Source: Syntrophobacterales bacterium
GTDB taxonomy: Bacteria; Desulfobacterota; Syntrophobacteria; BM002
Length of the DNA stretch: 7,033 nucleotides
Direction: 5' to 3'
Assembly (NCBI GenBank): GCA_030601545.1
Contig: JAUVTM010000112.1
Span: 1 to 7,033, forward strand
The notes below the pieces were generated by a model. That model was not told the DNA's origin and did not search any database. It worked only from the letters and a program-made list of their open reading frames with translations. The position numbers were made by a program, and so were the translations under genes. Positions 1-6,410 of this stretch are shown here, one piece after another; position 1 is the stretch's first letter; each line of letters opens with the position of its first letter.

Positions 1-1
1 C

Positions 2-9
2 AGGAGAGG
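2..9 (+). promoter_or_regulatory. Ribosome binding site of the zinc-ribbon gene
   Basis: The purine run AGGAGAGG lies directly before the first gene, with 3 nt between its last G and the ATG at 13 (6 nt if only AGGAG is counted). A TTG codon at 10 is also in frame, but it sits too close to this site. The site therefore favours ATG 13. Everything upstream, including any promoter, is outside the window. Confidence 0.6.
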
Positions 10-12
10 TTG

Positions 13-246
13 ATGCCCATTTACGAATATTACTGCGAAAGTTGTGATGACCAGTTCGAGATCCTGGTGTTTCGGTCTTCAGACCCAGTGGGCTGCCCCA
101 CCTGCAATACAGAAAACGTCAAGCGCATGCTCTCCGTATTCGGTTTCAAAAGTGGTGGAGACAAAGGCGCAGCCAGCAGTAGGATGGGAAGTGGCGCCAG
201 CGGCTGCAGTGGCTGTGCGGCCACTAATTGCAGTAGCTGTCATTAG
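13..246 (+). CDS. FmdB-family zinc-ribbon protein
   Basis: This is a 77-residue small protein of the FmdB putative regulatory family. Its N-terminus MPIYEYYCESC is the family signature. C8 and C11 (CxxC) pair with C28 and C31 (CPTC) to form one zinc ribbon, followed by the typical VKRMLSVFGF segment at 36-45. A glycine/serine/alanine-rich linker (about 47-63) leads to a second cysteine cluster, C65, C68, C73 and C76, ending in a terminal histidine. Cysteine-rich tails occur in many family members. No signal peptide or membrane segment is visible, so it should be cytoplasmic. The family was named for a proposed regulator of amide/formamide use in Methylophilus; the general biochemical role is unknown. 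ATG 13 is chosen over TTG 10 because of the AGGAG spacing. It lies 12 nt before hemC, whose Shine-Dalgarno overlaps this stop codon, which suggests co-translation. The family call is firm; any link to haem metabolism is inference from position only. Confidence 0.9.
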   Translation: MPIYEYYCESCDDQFEILVFRSSDPVGCPTCNTENVKRMLSVFGFKSGGDKGAASSRMGSGASGCSGCAATNCSSCH

Positions 247-258
247 GGAATTATCACA

Positions 259-1194
259 ATGAACGAGCAGACACTGCTGCGTATTGGCACTCGGGGAAGT
301 GCTTTAGCCCTGTGGCAAGCAGAGTGGGTAAAATCTCAACTGCTGGCGGCGCATGAAGAACTGGCAGTAGAGCTGATGGTCATCAAGACCACGGGCGACA
401 AGATCCTTGACGTGCCTCTCGCAAAAGTGGGCGGCAAGGGTCTATTTGTCAAAGAGATTGAGGAAGCCCTGCTGGACGGTAGGGCAGCCCTGGCCGTTCA
501 TAGCGTTAAGGACATGCCGGCCGAGCTCCCCGAGGGGCTGCACTTGGCGGTAATGCCTCCTAGGGAAGATCCGCGGGATGCGCTGATCAGTAGAAACGGG
601 GCAGGTCTTGAGGCGTTGCCACATGGTGCTCGAATCGGTACGAGTAGTCTGCGGCGCGCTGCCCAGCTTCTTCACCTCAGGCCTGATCTGCGCATTGAAA
701 CCTTGAGGGGAAATGTGGATACCCGGTTGCGTAAGTTGGAAAGTGAAGGTTTCGATGCCATTGTACTGGCCGCTGCAGGGCTCAAACGGATGGAATTGAG
801 CCATGTGGTTTCCGAGTACCTTGAGCCGGAGAGGATGCTGCCGGCGGTTGGACAAGGGGCACTGGGGATTGAGACCAGAATTGATGATGCTTTCACCAAC
901 CAGATGGTGGCGAGCCTTGCCCACCGAAAAACCATGACCATAGTTAGTGCGGAGCGTGCTTTTCTCAAGCGCTTGGAAGGTGGCTGCCAGGTGCCCATCG
1001 GCGCTCACGCAACCATGGAAGGTGAGACCCTGATCCTCACTGGAATGGTGGCCGATTTGAGGGGGGAACGCTTGGTCCGCAAGCAAACGCATGGCAAAGC
1101 ACAACAAGCAGAGGTTCTAGGAGCAAGCCTGGCGGAAGAGGTTCTGCAAGCAGGTGGGGCTGAGATTCTGGCTGAGTTTTATGACAACCAGTAG
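259..1194 (+). CDS. hemC: Hydroxymethylbilane synthase (porphobilinogen deaminase)
   Basis: This 311-residue cytosolic enzyme joins four porphobilinogen molecules into hydroxymethylbilane, the linear tetrapyrrole used by the next gene's HemD domain. The length is normal for the family. Residues numbered one above E. coli HemC are all present: R12 in TRGSALAL, K84 and catalytic D85 in HSVKDMP, R132/R133 in GTSSLRR, R150 and R156 in LRGNVDTR, and C243 in EGGCQVPIGAHA, which carries the dipyrromethane cofactor. The three-domain layout is intact (domain 1 about 1-100 and 200-220, domain 2 about 101-199, C-terminal domain from about 225). ATG 259 is preceded by AGGGA at 245-249, which overlaps the TAG stop (244-246) of the upstream zinc-ribbon gene, indicating translational coupling. 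It is followed after 53 nt by the cobA-hemD fusion (13 codons less if the earlier TTG is used), the usual partner in haem/cobamide operons. I see no missing catalytic residue and no frame problem. Confidence 0.97.
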   Translation: MNEQTLLRIGTRGSALALWQAEWVKSQLLAAHEELAVELMVIKTTGDKILDVPLAKVGGKGLFVKEIEEALLDGRAALAVHSVKDMPAELPEGLHLAVMPPREDPRDALISRNGAGLEALPHGARIGTSSLRRAAQLLHLRPDLRIETLRGNVDTRLRKLESEGFDAIVLAAAGLKRMELSHVVSEYLEPERMLPAVGQGALGIETRIDDAFTNQMVASLAHRKTMTIVSAERAFLKRLEGGCQVPIGAHATMEGETLILTGMVADLRGERLVRKQTHGKAQQAEVLGASLAEEVLQAGGAEILAEFYDNQ

Positions 1195-1230
1195 ATTCTC
1201 AGTCCTTTTTGGACCAGATATCTCAACCAA

Positions 1231-1240
1231 GAAAGGGTGA
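1231..1240 (+). promoter_or_regulatory. Ribosome binding site deciding the cobA-hemD start
   Basis: The stretch GAAAGGGTGA resembles the 16S-complementary consensus AAGGAGGTGA with two bases missing. It ends 7 nt before the TTG at 1248. The only earlier in-frame start, TTG 1209, is preceded by pyrimidine-rich sequence without a Shine-Dalgarno. This site therefore supports initiation at 1248. Confidence 0.5.
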
Positions 1241-1247
1241 TCAGACT

Positions 1248-2774
1248 TTGGACTTACAGCAAGGAAGAGTATATTTGGTCGGGGCCGGACCTGGTGATCC
1301 GGCCCTTGCTACTATAAAAGCAATAGAGTGCCTTCAGCAGGCAGAGGTAATTATCTACGATTACCTGGCCAGTGAGAAACTGCTGGAATTCGCGCCCCCT
1401 GAAGCAGAGCGGCTCTACGTAGGCAAAAAAGCCGGGGATCACGCCATGAGTCAGGAACAAATCAATGCTCTGTTGGTGGAGAAAGGGCGCAATTCTGTTG
1501 TGGTTCGCCTAAAAGGGGGGGATCCTTTCATCTTTGGTCGCGGAGGAGAAGAGGCGCTTGCCCTGAGGGAAGCTGGCGTTCGTTTTGAGGTCGTACCAGG
1601 GGTTACATCAGCTATCGCTGTGCCGGCTTACGCGGGTATTCCCTTGACCCACAGAGGATTGTCTGCCTCGGTGGCCTTCGTTACCGGACATGAAATGCCA
1701 GGGAAGGAGGAGTCCGACATCCCCTGGGACCGACTGGCCACCGGTGTGGGCACCCTGGTCTTTCTCATGGGAGTGAAAAACCTGGAGTTCATCGGCTCTC
1801 AGTTGATGGATCACGGCAGGGCAGCGGAAACCCCGGTGGCAGTCATTCGTTGGGGTACGACTGCAGAACAGCAAACAGTTACAGGGACGCTTGGCAGTAT
1901 TGCCCAGGTCGCCGGGGAAGCTGGGATCAAGCCCCCCGCCATTATCGTGGTTGGGGAAGTCGCAGGGTTGCGCCAACATCTCAACTGGTTCGAAGAACGG
2001 CCATTGTTTGGCAAAACAGTGGTGGTAACTCGGGCGCGAGAGCAGGCCAGTGCTTTCCGTGTCCTGCTGGAAGGGAAAGGGGCGCAGTGCCTGGAGTTCC
2101 CCACTATTGAAGTAGTTCCTCCCGCCAGTTGGGGACCTCTGGACGAGGCTATTCGCAACCTTGGGCGTTATAACTGGTTGATTTTCACCAGCGTCAATGG
2201 AGTGCGCTTCTTTTTTCAGCGCCTCCAAGAGCAAGGCGAAGATGTGCGGGCTCTTCACGGAATCCGAATTGGTGCTATAGGTCCCAAAACTGCGGCAAAG
2301 CTGACGGAAAGTGGTCTACGACTCGATCTTGTACCATCCGAATACCGGGCCGAGGCAGTGATTGAAGGACTGGGTGAACAAGAGGTGCGTGGGAAAAGGT
2401 TTCTCCTGCCGAGAGCTGCCAAGGCACGGGAGATTCTTCCGGAAAAACTAGAAGAAATGGGCGGGCAGATAGATGTGGTGACAGCCTATGAGACTATCCG
2501 TCCAGCCGGGAAAAGTGAAGAGGTTCGAAGTCTCTTGCAAAAAGGTGCTATCTCCTGCATTACCTTTACTAGTTCCTCAACGGTGGAGAACTTCGCTGCC
2601 ATGTTTCCTGGTGACGACCTGCCATCCCTTGTGGATAGGGCTGCCATTGCCTGCATAGGGCCAATAACCGCCCAGACAGCACGTGAGCATGGTTTAGAGG
2701 TGGACATTATGCCGGCAGAATACACGGTCGAAGCTTTAACAGCCGAGGTTGTAGAATACTTCAGCCGAGATTGA
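1248..2774 (+). CDS. cobA-hemD: Fused uroporphyrinogen-III C-methyltransferase / uroporphyrinogen-III synthase
   Basis: This 508-residue bifunctional enzyme has a CobA (SUMT) half at about residues 5-250. CobA makes precorrin-2 from uroporphyrinogen III with two S-adenosylmethionine. The HemD half, about 255-508, cyclises hydroxymethylbilane to uroporphyrinogen III. SUMT motifs are clear: GAGPGDP at 12-18, VRLKGGDPFIFGRGGEE at 86-102, VPGVTSA at 116-122, then TGHE, FLMGVKNL and WGTTAEQQT. HemD signatures are GKTVVVTR at 255-262, FTSVNGV at 313-319 and FTSSSTV at 440-446, with two similar halves. HemD sequences are poorly conserved, but this one looks complete. Start choice: no ATG is available. 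TTG 1248 has a good Shine-Dalgarno and gives the short N-terminus usual for the family; TTG 1209 would add 13 residues (521 total). The gene follows hemC, so substrate flows directly from HemC to HemD to CobA. Fusions of this type are known in delta-proteobacteria and Firmicutes. The product branch (siroheme, cobalamin or haem d1/alternative haem) cannot be told from this window. Confidence 0.95.
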   Translation: MDLQQGRVYLVGAGPGDPALATIKAIECLQQAEVIIYDYLASEKLLEFAPPEAERLYVGKKAGDHAMSQEQINALLVEKGRNSVVVRLKGGDPFIFGRGGEEALALREAGVRFEVVPGVTSAIAVPAYAGIPLTHRGLSASVAFVTGHEMPGKEESDIPWDRLATGVGTLVFLMGVKNLEFIGSQLMDHGRAAETPVAVIRWGTTAEQQTVTGTLGSIAQVAGEAGIKPPAIIVVGEVAGLRQHLNWFEERPLFGKTVVVTRAREQASAFRVLLEGKGAQCLEFPTIEVVPPASWGPLDEAIRNLGRYNWLIFTSVNGVRFFFQRLQEQGEDVRALHGIRIGAIGPKTAAKLTESGLRLDLVPSEYRAEAVIEGLGEQEVRGKRFLLPRAAKAREILPEKLEEMGGQIDVVTAYETIRPAGKSEEVRSLLQKGAISCITFTSSSTVENFAAMFPGDDLPSLVDRAAIACIGPITAQTAREHGLEVDIMPAEYTVEALTAEVVEYFSRD

Positions 2775-2819
2775 GGAAACGAAACAACCAAGCCAATACT
2801 CCTGTAAATCGACCCTGCT

Positions 2820-2844
2820 CCTCAGGCAATGAGCCCACTTGAGG
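2820..2844 (+). terminator. Weak hairpin between the tetrapyrrole genes and the helicase gene
   Basis: CCTCAGG (2820-2826) can pair with CTTGAGG (2838-2844). This gives a 7-bp stem with one G-U wobble and an 11-nt loop. Only a short T-containing stretch (GTTTGATCCTT) follows, with no real U tract. It could be a weak terminator, an attenuating structure in the leader of the helicase gene, or chance. It lies in the 92-nt gap, where I see no convincing -35/-10 pair. Confidence 0.2.
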
Positions 2845-2866
2845 GTTTGATCCTTGCTGATTGCGC

Positions 2867-5002
2867 ATGACGAATAGACGCATCGATTATGAATGTGAGC
2901 TCAATAGCGCCCAGTACCAGGCAGTAACTGCAGGCGACGGACCCATACTGGTCGTTGCAGGTGCAGGAAGCGGGAAGACACGAACCTTAGTCTATCGGGT
3001 TGCCTGGCTGGTGGAGCAAGGGATAGCCCCGGGATCCATCTTACTGCTCACCTTCACCCGGAGAGCAGCCGGGGAAATGATCGCCAGAGCCGCCTCTATG
3101 CTTGATCATCGCTGCCAAGAGGTGGTCGGGGGTACTTTCCACTGGCTGGCAAACAGGGTGCTCCACCGCTATTACAAATACCTTTCCTTAGAGCCAGATT
3201 TCGGCATCATCGATCGTTCGGACAGTGAACAGATAATAAACGTACTGGTCGGGAATCTTGGCTTCCGCGATCAACACCGACGTTTTCCCAAGAAAAGGAC
3301 TATTGCTGAGATCTTTAGTAAAGCAGTGAATCGGGCCGAGACTCTTGAGCAGATGCTTTCTCGTGAATACGGCCAGTTCCTCCAGTACCAGGGGGAACTA
3401 TCAAAGCTCTGGGAACAATATACCTCTTACAAGCGTCAACATCATATGATGGACTTTGACGACTTGCTTGTCTATCTCAACCGGCTTTTGCGGGAGCACA
3501 GGGATGTGAGTTTGGAACTCTCCTCACAGTACAACTACGTTCTGGTGGACGAGTACCAGGACACCAACCTGGTGCAAGCAGAGATAGTTCAAGCTCTGGC
3601 ATCTTTCCATCAGAACGTCATGGTTGTGGGTGATGACAGCCAGTCGATTTACTCTTTTCGAGGTGCTCACTTCCGCAATATTCTCGACTTCCCCACGTTG
3701 TTTCCTGAGACCAAGATTTTCAAACTCGAGGAAAACTATAGAAGTCCCCAACCAATACTCGATTTGGCCAATGGCATCATACAATTGGCACGGGAGAAGT
3801 ATACCAAGTGCCTTTATACCCGCAAGACTGAGGGATCACGTCCCCTCCTAGTCAGACCCGCAGATGAAGGTGGTCAGTCGGAGTTTGTTTGCCAGAAAGT
3901 CAAGGAATTGCAGCTTCAAGGGATACCTTTGCGGGAAATGGCAGTGCTTTTCAGGGCAGGCTACCATTCCTTTGATCTGGAGGTCGCCCTGACCAAGCTC
4001 GGTATACCTTTTGTCAAGTATGGTGGGTTCAAGTTCATTGAGTCGGCCCATGTCAAAGATGTATTGGCTCACTTACGAGCCTGGAAAAACCCCCGGGATC
4101 GAATCAGCTGGAATCGACTACTACTCCTGGTTAACCAAGTGGGAAGCAAGCGTAGTCAGGAAATCCTCAACTACCTTGGCCAGAACAAGCAGAGCGTGAG
4201 GAGATTGGCTTCTTACGCCAAGAAGCTGCCGACAAAACACGGTCTTCACCGTCTGGTGGATCTCTTTGAGGAGCTTTCCAAACCGGGTCTTAGCGTGAGT
4301 CAGCAAGTGCGGGCGGTGCGTAGTTACTATGAGCCCATTTTGCTGACCAAGTTCGACGACTATCCCAAACGACTTCGAGAGCTGGATTATTTGCAGGACT
4401 GGACCTTGAAGTACGATAGGCTGACAGAATTCTTGGCAGATGTTGCTTTGGAACCACCCAGTACCAACGTACCACAAGACCATCCGGACTCAGCCAGGGA
4501 CCACTTGGTGCTCTCTACCATCCATTCGGCGAAGGGACTGGAATGGCGAGCGGTATTTTTGATTTCGGCTGTGGAAGGGCGATTGCCTCCCAGCCGAGCC
4601 TACGCTGATGATGAGGTGCTGGAAGAGGAGCGGCGGCTGGTTTATGTTGCAGTTACGAGAGCCAAGGAGTTCCTGTATCTCTGCTGTCCACATAGAGTTT
4701 TTGACCGAGGGACAGGTTTTCGATCTGTCCCCCTTTCACTATTTCTGGAGCAACTCCCCCCTGGGAGATATTTTCATTATGGAGCAGAAGTGGTAGCTCC
4801 TGGTGGCGCAGATTCTGGTACTGAGTTGAAAGAAGAAGCGAGTCTCAGTCCCGGAGATGCGGTGCGGCACCCTTTTTTTGGCAGGGGGAAGGTTGTTGCC
4901 GTCCCTGACAGTCTAAAAGTTCAGATTCAGTTTGAGGATGGGCGTACCAGATTGCTCCATCTCGACTATGCGCCTTTGGAGCGCGTCGGCTCCACATACT
5001 GA
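2867..5002 (+). CDS. pcrA: PcrA/UvrD-type superfamily 1A DNA helicase
   Basis: This 711-residue ATP-dependent 3'-5' DNA helicase is close in length to E. coli UvrD (720) and Bacillus PcrA (724). All SF1A motifs are visible. They are: Q motif LNSAQYQAV (12-20), Walker A AGAGSGKT (31-38, K37), motif Ia LTFTRRAAGEM, motif II DEYQDT (228-233), motif III GDDSQSIYSFRGA (from 255), motif IV EENYRS (288-293), motif V STIHSAKGLEW (550-560), and motif VI RRLVYVAVTRAK (589-600, R598). Residues about 660-708 (PGDAVRHPFFGRGKV onward) form the Tudor-like C-terminal domain that in UvrD/PcrA contacts RNA polymerase. Expected roles are nucleotide excision and mismatch repair, dismantling recombination filaments, and removing stalled polymerase. 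The 2B region is divergent: the usual P-x-RGIG element is replaced by NQVGSKRS (423-430). A stop codon at 2858-2860 bounds the frame, so only TTG 2861 or ATG 2867 can start it; neither has a good Shine-Dalgarno, and ATG is preferred. Whether it is the cell's main PcrA/UvrD or a paralogue cannot be seen here. Confidence 0.94.
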   Translation: MTNRRIDYECELNSAQYQAVTAGDGPILVVAGAGSGKTRTLVYRVAWLVEQGIAPGSILLLTFTRRAAGEMIARAASMLDHRCQEVVGGTFHWLANRVLHRYYKYLSLEPDFGIIDRSDSEQIINVLVGNLGFRDQHRRFPKKRTIAEIFSKAVNRAETLEQMLSREYGQFLQYQGELSKLWEQYTSYKRQHHMMDFDDLLVYLNRLLREHRDVSLELSSQYNYVLVDEYQDTNLVQAEIVQALASFHQNVMVVGDDSQSIYSFRGAHFRNILDFPTLFPETKIFKLEENYRSPQPILDLANGIIQLAREKYTKCLYTRKTEGSRPLLVRPADEGGQSEFVCQKVKELQLQGIPLREMAVLFRAGYHSFDLEVALTKLGIPFVKYGGFKFIESAHVKDVLAHLRAWKNPRDRISWNRLLLLVNQVGSKRSQEILNYLGQNKQSVRRLASYAKKLPTKHGLHRLVDLFEELSKPGLSVSQQVRAVRSYYEPILLTKFDDYPKRLRELDYLQDWTLKYDRLTEFLADVALEPPSTNVPQDHPDSARDHLVLSTIHSAKGLEWRAVFLISAVEGRLPPSRAYADDEVLEEERRLVYVAVTRAKEFLYLCCPHRVFDRGTGFRSVPLSLFLEQLPPGRYFHYGAEVVAPGGADSGTELKEEASLSPGDAVRHPFFGRGKVVAVPDSLKVQIQFEDGRTRLLHLDYAPLERVGSTY

Positions 5003-5039
5003 AGTAAACAGGACGAGCAGGGTGATCCAGCACCTAAAC

Positions 5040-5045
5040 GGAGGA
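5040..5045 (+). promoter_or_regulatory. Ribosome binding site supporting the GTG start of folC
   Basis: GGAGGA lies 10 nt before the GTG at 5056. No in-frame ATG exists near the expected N-terminus, and the conserved P-loop begins at residue 49 with this start, a normal distance for FolC. The site therefore supports GTG initiation. Confidence 0.55.
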
Positions 5046-5055
5046 ACACCGTAAA

Positions 5056-6363
5056 GTGGGCGGAGAAAACTACGATCAGGCTCTGAGCTACCTCTACGAC
5101 CTGCAGAAATATGGCATCAAGTTCGGCCTTTCCAGTACCAACAGCTTGTTAAAACGGATCGGAAATCCCCAGGAAGGGTTGAAGACAATCCACATTGCCG
5201 GTACCAACGGTAAAGGGTCCATTGCAGCCATGCTTTCCGCTATGCTGGTGCGGGCAGGCTTCAAGGTTGGCTTATATACCTCGCCTCATCTGGTCAGATT
5301 CAATGAGCGCTTTCGCCTGAACGAGCAGGATATTGAGGACGAGGAGATTATGGCTGTCTTCGAGAGAGTGAGGGCTGTGGTGGATGAACGCGAGCCGCCC
5401 ACCTTTTTTGAGATGACCACAGCCATGGCACTCAGCCTTTTTGCGGCAAAAGGGGTGGATTGGGCTATCTTGGAAGTAGGCATGGGAGGGCGTCTCGATG
5501 CCACCAACGTGGTCCAGCCGCAACTCACAATCATCAGCAACGTATCTTTTGACCATCAGGAGTTTCTCGGCTCCACCCTGAGTCGAATCGCCCGGGAAAA
5601 AGCGGGGATTATTAAAAAGCAAGTACCACTGATAACCGCGGTGAAGCAGCCAGTTGCCCTAGCGGTTATTAAAACCCGGTGTTCGGCCCTCAATGCTCCC
5701 TGTTATCGTCTTGGCCGGCAGATCAAGGTCCGGACTCTGGGTGAACGGCGCTTTTCCTACAGTGGGTTGGGATGGCGACTGGAAAAACTACATTTGCCCC
5801 TTGCCGGCCGCCACCAGGTGGTAAACGCTGCCACTGCCTTGGGCGGTCTTGAGGTTCTGGAGCGATGGGGCTACTATAATTTGGTTGAAGAGCAGATCAG
5901 AGAAGGGTTGGTCAAAACCCGCTGGCCCGGAAGACTGGAATTGCTTGGCATGCAGCCACCAGTTCTTTTGGATGGGGCCCACAACTACGCCGGTATAATG
6001 GCTCTCCGTCAGGCCTTGCAGGAAGAGTACACCTATAGAAGACTCATCGTAGTTCTGGGGATTATGGCAGACAAGGATCTTCGCGGTATGTTCCTTAGAC
6101 TGGCCCCTTTGGCAGACCGCATCATTCTCACCCGGCCCAAATATGAAAGGGCAGCAGAGCCGGAGTCCCTCCGGGAAGTGGCAGGGGAATTTGCCGAACG
6201 AACTGAACTGATTAGACCTGTTGGAGAAGCGCTCGAGAGGGCTATAGGGTTGGCCACTTCCGAAGATCTGGTACTGGTGACTGGCTCGCTCTACTTTATC
6301 GGTGAGGTCAAGGAGATCCAGGAAGAGAAGAACAGGGCAAACCCAGTGGAATATCGGGGCTAG
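5056..6363 (+). CDS. folC: Folylpolyglutamate synthase / dihydrofolate synthase
   Basis: This 435-residue cytosolic Mur-ligase-family enzyme adds glutamate to folates by way of an acyl-phosphate. Many bacterial members also make dihydrofolate from dihydropteroate. Motifs in order are: the N-terminal segment YDQALSYLYDL, P-loop GTNGKGS (49-55), SPHLVRFNERF, FFEMTTAMA, EVGMGGRLDATN (140-151), DHQ (166-168), REKAGIIK (180-187), GRHQVVNAATAL, TRWPGRLE and the C-terminal-domain motif DGAHN (306-310), then VLGIMADKD. K182 of EKAGI corresponds to the lysine that is carbamylated in studied homologues. The length is normal and no key residue is missing. GTG 5056 is chosen because GGAGGA stands 10 nt upstream and no ATG is suitably placed. 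It begins 53 nt after the helicase gene and ends 47 nt before lptD. In many delta-proteobacteria folC lies near lptD; accD, another common neighbour, is not seen here. Sequence alone does not show whether the enzyme is mono- or bifunctional. Confidence 0.96.
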   Translation: MGGENYDQALSYLYDLQKYGIKFGLSSTNSLLKRIGNPQEGLKTIHIAGTNGKGSIAAMLSAMLVRAGFKVGLYTSPHLVRFNERFRLNEQDIEDEEIMAVFERVRAVVDEREPPTFFEMTTAMALSLFAAKGVDWAILEVGMGGRLDATNVVQPQLTIISNVSFDHQEFLGSTLSRIAREKAGIIKKQVPLITAVKQPVALAVIKTRCSALNAPCYRLGRQIKVRTLGERRFSYSGLGWRLEKLHLPLAGRHQVVNAATALGGLEVLERWGYYNLVEEQIREGLVKTRWPGRLELLGMQPPVLLDGAHNYAGIMALRQALQEEYTYRRLIVVLGIMADKDLRGMFLRLAPLADRIILTRPKYERAAEPESLREVAGEFAERTELIRPVGEALERAIGLATSEDLVLVTGSLYFIGEVKEIQEEKNRANPVEYRG

Positions 6364-6410
6364 CTGTACCACCCCGTCGTGCTGAAAGACACATCCTCAC
6401 AGGGTAGGCT

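Noticed and set aside
442..1107. Long open frame on the minus strand (221 codons) opposite hemC
   Set aside because: It has no recognisable domain or ribosome site, and lies wholly opposite the well-supported hemC.
1202..1214. Small hairpin GTCC-TTTTT-GGAC just after hemC
   Set aside because: The stem has only four base pairs and does not extend; the T run is in the loop, not after the stem, so it is not a terminator.
1850..2110. Plus-strand open frame of 86 codons inside cobA-hemD
   Set aside because: It is an alternate frame of the fusion gene that lacks any family signature; the main frame has unbroken CobA and HemD motifs.
1608..2258. Minus-strand open frame (216 codons) opposite cobA-hemD
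   Set aside because: It is an antisense shadow of a strongly conserved coding region, with low-complexity, non-family-like composition and no start signals.
5788..6372. Minus-strand open frame (194 codons) opposite the folC C-terminal half
   Set aside because: It has no known motif, and its translation looks like the mirror of the folC frame.
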